From an uncultured Saprospiraceae bacterium (GTDB lineage Bacteria; Bacteroidota; Bacteroidia; Chitinophagales; Saprospiraceae), in assembly GCA_937969485.1 (NCBI GenBank), contig CALBVQ010000136.1, positions 1 through 5,839 on the forward strand: a stretch of DNA of 5,839 nucleotides. Direction: 5' to 3'. Under the pieces are notes generated by a model that worked only from the letters and a program-made list of their open reading frames with translations, did no database searches and was not told where the DNA came from. The position numbers and the translations under genes were made by a program. This document shows, one piece after another, positions 1 to 5,839 of the stretch (positions are counted from its first letter, which is position 1; each line of letters begins with the position of its first letter).

Positions 1-158
1 CATTCTGTTTTAGAATTTCGCATATTTTCAAGTTTATAAAATCAATTACTTCGTTAGAAATACTCATGATAGCTAGGGCTATCCTTGCGTTTTCTGCCTT
101 GTACTAGATTTAATAATTCTTGAAAATAAAGAGAAACCTTAAAACAGAATTGGTATTA
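1..158 (-). repeat. MITE-like fold-back element, left copy (outer end cut by window)
   Basis: This stretch is the reverse complement of positions 5608-5765. I count 8 mismatches over 158 bases (left positions 1, 7, 42, 47, 76, 106, 132, 133) and no net indels, about 95% identity. Its inner end finishes with TTAAAACAGAATTGGTATTA at 158, matching the terminal inverted repeat of the right copy. The outer seven bases expected from the right copy lie before the window start. It holds no open frame of note. Short size, inverted-repeat ends, no transposase and a second diverged copy nearby fit a miniature inverted-repeat transposable element (MITE) or a similar dispersed palindromic repeat. The family cannot be assigned from the sequence, and mobility is inference. 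Confidence 0.85.
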
Positions 159-191
159 GATAAGTATTAATCATTTGGTATAATTCATAGA

Positions 192-232
192 AAGGCAGTA
201 ATTTCGAAAGCGAAGTTACTGCCTTATTTTTC
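192..232 (+). terminator. Strong rho-independent terminator with no gene in the window
   Basis: Positions 192-206 pair with 211-225 in a 15-bp stem (AAGGCAGTAATTTCG with CGAAGTTACTGCCTT). It is perfect apart from one G-U pair (202/215) and closes on an AAAG loop at 207-210. The T-rich tract TTATTTTTC follows directly, so it should act on + strand transcripts. The opposite strand lacks an equally good T-tract. No gene lies between this hairpin and the window start. It therefore ends either a gene to the left of the window, with the element at 1-158 lying between that gene and its terminator, or a short RNA of unknown kind. Confidence 0.8.
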
Positions 233-617
233 GTTGGACTTCCTTATTCTAATATAATTCGGGTTTAACTTTTTCTTAAAAATGAATTGTCTGAAAATAT
301 TGTTCTTTCTTTGAACGTCTAATGCATATAACAATCTTGAAAGGCGCATTAGCGTATGTAGATTTAATGAATAAGTTCAAGGAAGTGGGTGGACGGTAGA
401 CGCAGCTGTAGCGAATGATCAATTGGTTTTGAATTGTTGAAATATCGACGTTAAAGTCAATATTAATGCTGGGCCCAAAACTTGATGTTTTGGTAGGCAA
501 GCCTACTCAGGAATTTATTTGTTTTAGTAAGAAAATACGCGACCACCGATATAGTTAATTTGTATAACACTAATTTAGGGCACTTTAAATCATGACTTTT
601 ATTAACTCGACCTCACG
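233..617. other. Non-coding stretch upstream of the plug gene
   Basis: I find no recognisable gene, tRNA or repeat in these 385 bases. A 25-codon frame at 322-399 on the + strand (start ATG CAT ATA, stop TAG) is too short to call. A 74-codon minus-strand frame (276-500) has no recognisable product. A short inverted repeat GTAGG-CAAG-CCTAC lies at 493-506. The promoter of the plug gene should be near the right end, but no good match to the Bacteroidota consensus (TTTG, about 19 bases, TAnnTTTG) is visible; the nearest is the partial TTAATTTG at 555-562. The stretch is longer than most intergenic gaps here and could hold a decayed gene or a long leader. Confidence 0.5.
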
Positions 618-1892
618 ATGAGAATATTATCTTTCCTATTTTTATTTGGCGTAAGCCATCTCCTTTCAGCACAACCTGATTTTTCTTCTCTACCTAGAGT
701 AGATTCAATATATCAGGATTATATAAAAACAATCGAGTTTTATAATGCTTCAGATGAGTTAAGCATGCCGATCATCAACCAAGAAACTGGCGTATTATCG
801 GTTGATTTCGACGATCACTACGGCGAATATATTGATTACTATTACACGGTTATACACTGTGATAGAAACTGGAATTATACCGAAGATGTGGAGATTAGCG
901 AGTATCTCAATGGACCTGATGTGATACAAATCGAGGATTTTGGTTCTTCTATCAGTACGAATATAAGTTACATGCATTACGGTTTTGACTTCCCCAATGC
1001 GGATATCAATTTCCGTTGGACAGGGAATTACATGTTGATCGTGTATGATTCTGACAATACCGTTGCTTTTTCTCGACGATTCTATGTGATTAATGAAGTG
1101 GTTAATTTCCTATTTCCTAAATACGTGAGACCCAATGGTGTGGGGCAGTTCGATACTCATCAAGCTTTTACCTTTGAATTGGGTATTAAGCGACTCGACC
1201 CTATTAATCCGCTGAATGAGCTATATGTTACAGGCTTTCAGAATCGGCTTAATGAACGGCCGCTTGATTTTGAACAACCTTTTAGAATTAACGGAACAAA
1301 TGCTGTGTTTGATATTGGGAATCAGTTTTCGTTCTATGGGTACAAGGAATACAGGGAATTTGATACACGAACGATTTTGACGGGACTTGGTAGGGGTATT
1401 AATTCGGTTGATGTTTCTAATACGAACGCCACAGTAATGTTGGATCTTGATAAAAATCGATCGCCGAAAGCTCATTTTGCTTTGCGAGAGAGTAACGGAG
1501 CTTTTGTAACAAGAAATACGGATCGAACAACTGGTGACAAAAACATGACAGCTGAGTATGTGAACACTATATTTACTTTAAGATCGCCTATTGAAGAGGA
1601 GGCAGATGTGTACTTGTTAGGAGAGTTTAATGATTTCAAGGCATACCCTCAGTATAGAATGCGATATCAACAATCTCAAGGAATTTATACAGTAGAAGTG
1701 CCATTGAAACAGGGGTATTATAATTATATGTACGGCACAGTTGATAAGAACGAAGCACCTGATTTCTTGAGATTTGAAGGAAGTAGTTTTGAGACCGAAA
1801 ATCGCTATCATTTCTTTGTTTATTATCGTCCTCTGTCAGGAGTTTATGACCAACTCGTAGGGTACTTAAATTACCCCCATCAGCCGAGATAG
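618..1892 (+). CDS. Type IX secretion system plug-family protein (DUF5103)
   Basis: This 424-residue secreted protein belongs to the DUF5103 family. In Flavobacterium johnsoniae a member of the family (Plug) was found bound to the SprA translocon of the T9SS, where it closes the periplasmic side of the giant outer-membrane pore. The start gives a clear signal peptide: a hydrophobic core at residues 4-16 and likely cleavage in LLSA-QPDF near residue 18. Family signatures are visible: YYYTVIHCDRNWN (74-86) followed by EYLNG (95-99), and MHYGFDFPNADINFRWTGNY (119-138). The last ~100 residues (about 329-406: VYLLGEFNDF, then PLKQGYYNYMYG) resemble an E-set/AMPK-glycogen-binding-like beta sandwich. 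Length is normal for the family and the frame is intact. No Shine-Dalgarno site precedes the ATG, as is usual in this phylum. No other T9SS gene is in the window, so this is probably one of the scattered T9SS loci. The family call is firm; plug function in this organism is by homology. Confidence 0.92.
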   Translation: MRILSFLFLFGVSHLLSAQPDFSSLPRVDSIYQDYIKTIEFYNASDELSMPIINQETGVLSVDFDDHYGEYIDYYYTVIHCDRNWNYTEDVEISEYLNGPDVIQIEDFGSSISTNISYMHYGFDFPNADINFRWTGNYMLIVYDSDNTVAFSRRFYVINEVVNFLFPKYVRPNGVGQFDTHQAFTFELGIKRLDPINPLNELYVTGFQNRLNERPLDFEQPFRINGTNAVFDIGNQFSFYGYKEYREFDTRTILTGLGRGINSVDVSNTNATVMLDLDKNRSPKAHFALRESNGAFVTRNTDRTTGDKNMTAEYVNTIFTLRSPIEEEADVYLLGEFNDFKAYPQYRMRYQQSQGIYTVEVPLKQGYYNYMYGTVDKNEAPDFLRFEGSSFETENRYHFFVYYRPLSGVYDQLVGYLNYPHQPR

Positions 1893-1982
1893 GAATTTTC
1901 ATCTTGTTTTGTTTCCCATTTATAGAAATTAATTGTGGTAGATGGAAATATAGACTAACTTCATGCCTACTAAATAATAGAC

Positions 1983-3395
1983 ATGAGAAAGTACCTTCTA
2001 TTTGTATTGATCTTAAGTTTTGGAATTCTGGCTAATGCACAGACCAAGACGCTCAGAGAGTGTGTAGATATTGCATGGGAAAGAAACATCAATATCAAGC
2101 AAACTGAACTCAATAAATGGAATAGTGAAATTGATTTGTCGCAAGCGAAGGCCTCACGTTACCCTAATTTGAACGCTGGATCGAGCCTTAATCTTTCAGG
2201 TCGGTCGGTAGATCCTACGAATAATCAATTTGCCACTAGCTCCTTTTTTACCAACAATTACAACTTAAGTAGTAATGTCCTTCTCTATCGGGGAGGTCAG
2301 GTTATTAATTCGATAAAACGGGCACAGCAATCACGTCAGGCAAGTGAATTTCAGATCGAGACTATTAAGCAGGATATCGCCTTACAGGTTGCGAATGCAT
2401 ATTTGAATGTGTTGTTTAGTCAAGAGAATCTTGGGGTTGCTGACAAGAGAATTGAAGCCACACAAGAGCAAGTTAAACAAGTTGAACTACTTATAGAACG
2501 GGGCTTACGCCCAAAAAATGCAATTTACGAGCTTCGTGCGACTCTATCTGCTGATGAGCAGAATGTAGTTTCTGCACAAGGGAACCTTGATCTTGCGTTT
2601 TTGCAATTATTACAACTAATGAATCTATCGCCAAGCGAGCGATTTGACTTAGTCATTCCAGAAATTGCCGTCGAAGCTCTTACTGACCCCTTTGGGCTTG
2701 ACCCAAATACCATTTATAAGCAATCGTGGACTAAGCAACCCGACTATAAAAACGCTGCTATTCAAACTGAAATAGCAGAAACAGACAAGAAAATAGCAGA
2801 GGCAGCACTGAAACCTACAATAGCGTTCGGTGGAAGTGTAGGGACTAATTACTCGAGTTTAGGAAGGACAGTGGATGGCGTCGAAAATGTTGTCATTGAT
2901 CAAACAATCATCGTGGATGGCACAGAGCAAACGGTAGGATTCGTGCAGCAAATTCCGCGTTTTGCAGATCAGGCATATCTCGATCAGGTAACAGATAATG
3001 TCACTTACGGTTATGGCTTGAGCCTGCAGGTGCCCATTTACAATAACCGAACAACGAAATCAGCAATTGAGCGAGCCGAGTTGGGTAAGAAGAGCACCGA
3101 ATATGGAATGCAGTTAGCGGAAATTCAGTTTAGAAATGAAATTCAGCAAGTAGTATTACAGGCGAGAAATGCAAAAAAACAATACGAGGCAAGTATCAAA
3201 AGTGTAGAGGCGAGCAAACAAGCTTTGGATAATATCAAGCTTTCATTCGAGGCTGGAGCGTCGAATTCATATGACCTTACTTTCGCAACTAACGCTTATG
3301 ATACAGCACTAATTCAGCGAGCTTTGGCGAAGTACGATTATGTTTTCAGAGTGATGGTAATCGATTTTTATTTAGGTAGATCAATCAATTTTTAA
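1983..3395 (+). CDS. TolC-family outer-membrane efflux protein
   Basis: A 470-residue outer-membrane factor, the trimeric channel that carries substrates of a tripartite pump across the periplasm and outer membrane. It has a signal peptide (core residues 4-17, cleavage likely after ANA at 19). Two repeated halves follow, each with long amphipathic helices and beta segments. Half one starts with TLRECVDIAWERNINIKQ (23-40), has a strand region at 60-100 ending in LLYRGG, and coiled-coil helices at ~104-214. Half two has helices at ~242-276, strands at ~278-352 ending YGLSLQVPIYNN, and helices at ~358-450. The segment 293-342 is longer than a minimal TolC strand pair and probably forms an extracellular loop. 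The chain ends FYLGRSINF, with the terminal aromatic residue common in outer-membrane proteins. The adaptor gene begins 3 bp after its stop, so the two are surely cotranscribed. The 90-bp gap upstream shows no convincing promoter consensus. Substrate cannot be told. Confidence 0.93.
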   Translation: MRKYLLFVLILSFGILANAQTKTLRECVDIAWERNINIKQTELNKWNSEIDLSQAKASRYPNLNAGSSLNLSGRSVDPTNNQFATSSFFTNNYNLSSNVLLYRGGQVINSIKRAQQSRQASEFQIETIKQDIALQVANAYLNVLFSQENLGVADKRIEATQEQVKQVELLIERGLRPKNAIYELRATLSADEQNVVSAQGNLDLAFLQLLQLMNLSPSERFDLVIPEIAVEALTDPFGLDPNTIYKQSWTKQPDYKNAAIQTEIAETDKKIAEAALKPTIAFGGSVGTNYSSLGRTVDGVENVVIDQTIIVDGTEQTVGFVQQIPRFADQAYLDQVTDNVTYGYGLSLQVPIYNNRTTKSAIERAELGKKSTEYGMQLAEIQFRNEIQQVVLQARNAKKQYEASIKSVEASKQALDNIKLSFEAGASNSYDLTFATNAYDTALIQRALAKYDYVFRVMVIDFYLGRSINF

Positions 3396-3398
3396 GGA

Positions 3399-4754
3399 AT
3401 GACAAAACGAAGGAAAAAATCAAAAAGGTGGATATGGTTAATTGTACTAGCCGCATTACTCATCTCAATTGTCTGCGGTATAGTATTTAGTAGAATGGAA
3501 GATGCTGTGGAAGTTACAGTAGAGAGTAGCGCTAAAAAGTCAATAAATGAGGTTGTAACGGGGAGTGGAAAGATTTTTCCAGAAAAAGAAATCGCTATAT
3601 CTAGTGATGTTTCAGGCGAGATAATCGAACTCTTTGTTGCTGAGGGTGACAGTGTAAAAGCAGGTCAATTACTTGCAAAGATAGATCCAGATACCTACGT
3701 TTCAGCTGTAGAAAGAGGGAAGGCGGCTTTGAATAATGCCAAAGCTCAGAGATCGATTGCGAATGCCCAACTAGCAGCCAGTGAAGCTCAGAAACAACAG
3801 ATAGAAGCTCAATTGACCAATGCAAGAAAGATCAATGATAGGAATCGACAGCTTCTTGCGGACGGTGTAATTTCTCAGGCAGATTATGATAATTCACTTT
3901 CTACTTTAGAAGCATTGGAAGCGAATGTTAACGCATCTTCTAGTAATATCATTTCAGCCCAAGAATCTGCTAAGGCAGCTGACTACACTATAAATTCAGC
4001 GGAGGCAAGCCTTCGTGAGTTAAAAACAAGTTTGAGTAGAACGACAATAAAGGCACCAGTAAGTGGTATTGTTTCCTTACTGAATGTAGAGGCGGGAGAG
4101 CGTGTGGTGGGTACCATCCAAATGGCAGGTACTGAAATGATGAGAATTGCAAACTTGAATGCAATGGAAGTACAGGTAGAAATCAGTGAGAACAATATTT
4201 TGAAAGTCAATGAAGGAGATACGGTAGATATCGAAGTAGATGCTTACATTGATCGTAAATTCAAAGGGGTAGTCACTGAAATCGCCAATACGGCTTCTAA
4301 TTCTACTGGAAGTATTAGCCAAGCCGCATTGCTTAGCTCTACGCAGGTAACCAACTTTATCTGTAAAATCAGGATTAATCCGGCATCTTATGCTGACATA
4401 ATTACGGCCGATAATCAATATGCATTCCGACCGGGAATGTCCGCGACGGTTGACATCTATACCAATCGAGTCAACGATGTTCTTACTGTCCCTATTCAAG
4501 CTGTGACCGCCCGTGAAAGCGAGGACGAAGACCAAGACGAGGTTCAAGAGGTTGTCTTTGTCCTGGAGTCTGACACACTGAGAAAGGTAGTAGTTCAAAC
4601 GGGGATTCAGGACGATAAGAACATTCATGTGCTAGATGGATTGAGTGCCGATGAGACAGTTGTTACAGGGCCATATTCTGTACTTTCCAAGGATTTAGAG
4701 CAAGGGCAGAAAGTAGCAGTTCAAGATAAAAAGGAGAAGGGCAAAGGTAAGTAG
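3399..4754 (+). CDS. Periplasmic adaptor of a tripartite efflux pump (MacA/HlyD type)
   Basis: A 451-residue membrane-fusion protein that would bridge an inner-membrane pump to the TolC protein encoded just upstream. A basic N-terminus (TKRRKKSKR) and one uncleaved transmembrane helix (~11-30) anchor it in the inner membrane, as in MacA. The lipoyl domain is split: first half ~62-97 (VSGEIIELFVAEGDSVKAGQ at 71-90), second half ~214-240 (TTIKAPVSGIVSLLNVEAGE). Between them lies an Ala/Gln-rich alpha-helical hairpin (~98-210) that should meet the TolC tip. A beta-barrel follows (~255-355, with FRPGMSATVDI) and then a membrane-proximal domain (~357-440). An acidic run, ESEDEDQDEVQE (373-384), interrupts the last domain, and the C-terminus is lysine-rich. 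The ATG lies 3 bp after the TolC stop; AAGGA abuts it, too close to be a normal Shine-Dalgarno site. No pump permease follows. MacA-like is preferred over RND-type because of the uncleaved anchor, but the partner class is not proven. Confidence 0.92.
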   Translation: MTKRRKKSKRWIWLIVLAALLISIVCGIVFSRMEDAVEVTVESSAKKSINEVVTGSGKIFPEKEIAISSDVSGEIIELFVAEGDSVKAGQLLAKIDPDTYVSAVERGKAALNNAKAQRSIANAQLAASEAQKQQIEAQLTNARKINDRNRQLLADGVISQADYDNSLSTLEALEANVNASSSNIISAQESAKAADYTINSAEASLRELKTSLSRTTIKAPVSGIVSLLNVEAGERVVGTIQMAGTEMMRIANLNAMEVQVEISENNILKVNEGDTVDIEVDAYIDRKFKGVVTEIANTASNSTGSISQAALLSSTQVTNFICKIRINPASYADIITADNQYAFRPGMSATVDIYTNRVNDVLTVPIQAVTARESEDEDQDEVQEVVFVLESDTLRKVVVQTGIQDDKNIHVLDGLSADETVVTGPYSVLSKDLEQGQKVAVQDKKEKGKGK

Positions 4755-4778
4755 TGGCAAAACCTTTACTTTTATAGA

Positions 4779-5381
4779 ATGAAAGAGAATGCCCTTATAA
4801 TATTTGTCAAAAATCCAGAACCTGGAAAAGTCAAAACTCGCATTGCAAACACTGTGGGTAATGACGAAGCTATTTCGATTTATAAGCAGTTACTGGAATT
4901 CACCTCCAAGATTGCAAAGAGTGTAGCCTGCGAAAGATATGTTTTCTATTTTCCTTTGGTTCTCGAAGAAGATATGTTTGATACAGAATATTTCCACAAG
5001 AAACTTCAGACCAAAGGTGACCTAGGCGATAAGATGCAAACGGCCTTTGCGTCTGTTCTCGCTAAGCACAAGCATGTTCTTATCATAGGCTCTGATTGTG
5101 CCGAGTTGACATCAGGCGATATTCAAAGAGGCTTTGACGAGTTAGAAGAAAACGATGTCGTGATAGGGCCTGCAAAGGATGGCGGGTATTATCTGCTAGG
5201 GATGAATGACCTGCAAATGTTTTTATTCAAGGATATGCCTTGGAGTGAAGATAGTTTGCTAGAGGAGTCTATCATGCGAGTCCAAGATCGAGGTTTGAAT
5301 TACAGTCTGCTTAATATTAAGAGCGACATTGACTACATTGAAGATTGGGAGGAGTACAAGCATTTGGTTCAGGGGGAGTAG
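4779..5381 (+). CDS. DUF2064/TIGR04282-family GT-A-fold transferase
   Basis: A 200-residue cytoplasmic protein of the DUF2064 family, related to MobA/CofC-like nucleotidyltransferases and GT-A glycosyltransferases. Databases name the subfamily TIGR04282 after a proposed glycosyl-transfer step in arsenosugar biosynthesis; activity of most members is untested. Visible motifs: the N-terminal nucleotide-binding segment FVKNPEPGKVKTR (9-21), TKGDLGDKM (78-86), the putative metal-site strand LIIGSDCAELTSGDI (101-115), GPAKDGGYYLLG (130-141), MPWSEDSLLEE (153-163) and the closing DIDYIEDWEEY (183-193). In the GSDC motif, Ala stands where many homologues have Pro. Length is normal and no transmembrane segment is seen. 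The gene starts 24 bp after the adaptor stop and is probably in the same transcript, though it has no evident link to efflux. The radical SAM enzyme ArsS, partner in arsenosugar clusters, is absent here, so the substrate remains open. Confidence 0.88.
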   Translation: MKENALIIFVKNPEPGKVKTRIANTVGNDEAISIYKQLLEFTSKIAKSVACERYVFYFPLVLEEDMFDTEYFHKKLQTKGDLGDKMQTAFASVLAKHKHVLIIGSDCAELTSGDIQRGFDELEENDVVIGPAKDGGYYLLGMNDLQMFLFKDMPWSEDSLLEESIMRVQDRGLNYSLLNIKSDIDYIEDWEEYKHLVQGE

Positions 5382-5607
5382 GGAAGCCTTGATGGCTGTT
5401 TATCCTTTATCCCTAGGTTTTCGTCATGAGGGCTTATACCCAAGTTATGAATTAGAAAATTTATTACGTCTAGAATTACCTGCGAAATGTAGCGCTTCAG
5501 TAATTTTTACTCAATCACCATGGCAATGCTATGCATCGAATTCCCCTTCTTTTGCTGCCTTAATTTTGGCTTCCGCCAAAAGGGAAATACACGGTGGGAG
5601 CAACTAC
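5382..5607. other. Unassigned stretch with a doubtful small open frame
   Basis: A + strand frame is open from within the end of the transferase gene. Its first ATG past that gene is at 5392, giving 72 codons (start MAVYPLSLGF, end REIHGGSNY). Its stop, TAA at 5608-5610, is the first three bases of the repeat element. I do not recognise the product and see no ribosome-binding context. On the minus strand the stretch also reads plausibly in pieces (for example LLAEAKIKAAKEGEFDA then a stop), so strand preference is unclear. A perfect 7-bp hairpin lies at 5564-5581 (TTTTGGC, TTCC, GCCAAAA); on the minus strand its loop is GGAA, a GNRA-type tetraloop. No T-tract makes it a good terminator. It may be a decayed gene, another dispersed repeat, or a structured RNA. 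I do not call a gene. Confidence 0.35.
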
Positions 5608-5772
5608 TAATACCAATTCTGTTTTAAGGTTTTACTTTATTTTCAAGAATTATTAAATCAAGTACAAGGCAGAAAACGCAAGGATAGCCATAGCTATCAT
5701 GAGTATTTCTAACGAAGTGATTGCTTTTATAAACTTGAAAATATGCGAAATTCTAAAATAGAATTGGTATTA
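5608..5772 (+). repeat. MITE-like fold-back element, right complete copy
   Basis: This 165-bp element begins TAATACCAATTCTGTTTTA (5608-5626). Its other end, read on the opposite strand, is TAATACCAATTCTATTTTA (5754-5772), giving 19-bp terminal inverted repeats with one mismatch. The similarity continues inward: TATTTTCAAG recurs in both arms, and the centre is a small hairpin, GATAGC-CATA-GCTATC (5683-5698). The whole element can thus fold into one long imperfect hairpin. It carries no transposase or notable open frame. A target duplication cannot be fixed, because the ends are themselves TA/TAA and the flanks (CAACTAC before, ACGCAT after) do not match; a TA duplication as in Tc1/mariner-IS630-type MITEs remains possible. 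It lies downstream of the transferase gene, where a transcript reaching it could stop or be stabilised. Confidence 0.87.
5683..5698. repeat. Central hairpin of the right fold-back element
   Basis: GATAGC (5683-5688) pairs with GCTATC (5693-5698) around CATA. It sits at the symmetry centre of the 165-bp element and would form the tip of its long hairpin. In the left copy the same place (69-84) reads GATAGC-TAGG-GCTATC, so the one mismatch there (position 76) falls in the loop and the six stem pairs are kept. Confidence 0.7.
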
Positions 5773-5839
5773 ACGCATATTTCGGGTTAGATGGTTAAAT
5801 ACTTAGTGCTCTTATATTCCTAGTGATAAGTTGTACTAC

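Noticed and set aside
322..399. 25-codon + strand frame with a protein-like ending (KGALAYVDLMNKFKEVGGR)
   Set aside because: Too short to distinguish from chance, no start-site signal, and stops surround it; could be a gene remnant but cannot be supported.
276..500. 74-codon minus-strand open frame upstream of the plug gene
   Set aside because: Composition is unlike a Bacteroidota protein, no family or ribosome-binding context is visible, and it lies antisense in an intergenic stretch; likely chance.
1893..1982. Promoter or terminator between plug and TolC genes
   Set aside because: ATTTTCATC and GATGGAAAT can pair only over a long loop, and the TTTG at 1908-1911 has no good TAnnTTTG partner at the right distance.
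4077..4628. 183-codon minus-strand open frame inside the adaptor gene
   Set aside because: It is antisense to a well-supported adaptor gene with clear domains and has no recognisable motif; a shadow frame.
4743..4774. Possible terminator between adaptor and transferase genes (AAAGGT pairing ACCTTT, then ACTTTTA)
   Set aside because: Only a 6-bp stem with a 13-base loop, overlapping the adaptor's stop codon; too weak to split the operon.
1..5839. CRISPR array, tRNA or rRNA genes, toxin-antitoxin or phage-defence genes
   Set aside because: No regularly spaced short repeats, no tRNA cloverleaf or rRNA segments, and all four supported genes have ordinary assignments.

Overview
The window looks like chromosomal DNA of a Bacteroidota bacterium, probably of the order Cytophagales. 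The clearest marker is a type IX secretion system (T9SS) plug-family gene, since this secretion system is confined to Bacteroidota. Further support comes from the AT-rich sequence, the lack of convincing Shine-Dalgarno sites, and start codons preceded by A/T-rich DNA. The genus cannot be named from the sequence alone.

Layout, left to right. Positions 1-158 are a non-coding fold-back element whose outer end is cut by the window edge. A strong intrinsic terminator (192-232) follows, with no gene of its own inside the window. Positions 233-617 hold nothing I can name. Four genes then lie on the + strand: a T9SS plug-family protein (DUF5103, 618-1892); a TolC-type outer-membrane efflux protein (1983-3395); a membrane-anchored periplasmic adaptor of the MacA/HlyD type (3399-4754); and a DUF2064/TIGR04282 GT-A-fold transferase (4779-5381). 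After them come about 226 bases of doubtful coding status (5382-5607). A second, complete 165-bp copy of the fold-back element follows (5608-5772) in opposite orientation to the first, and then 67 bases with nothing recognisable.

The TolC and adaptor genes are 3 bp apart and should form one transcript; the transferase starts 24 bp further on and probably belongs to it. The first two encode the outer-membrane channel and the bridge of a tripartite pump, but the inner-membrane partner expected next to a MacA-like adaptor (a MacB-type ABC permease, or an RND pump) is not in the window. The plug gene is separated from them by 90 bp and is functionally distinct.

Nothing here amounts to a new multi-gene system. 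The most noteworthy features are the pair of inverted, roughly 95% identical MITE-like elements that bracket the whole gene block, their whole-length fold-back structure, and the unexplained sequence next to the right-hand copy, whose open frame stops exactly on the element's first three bases.
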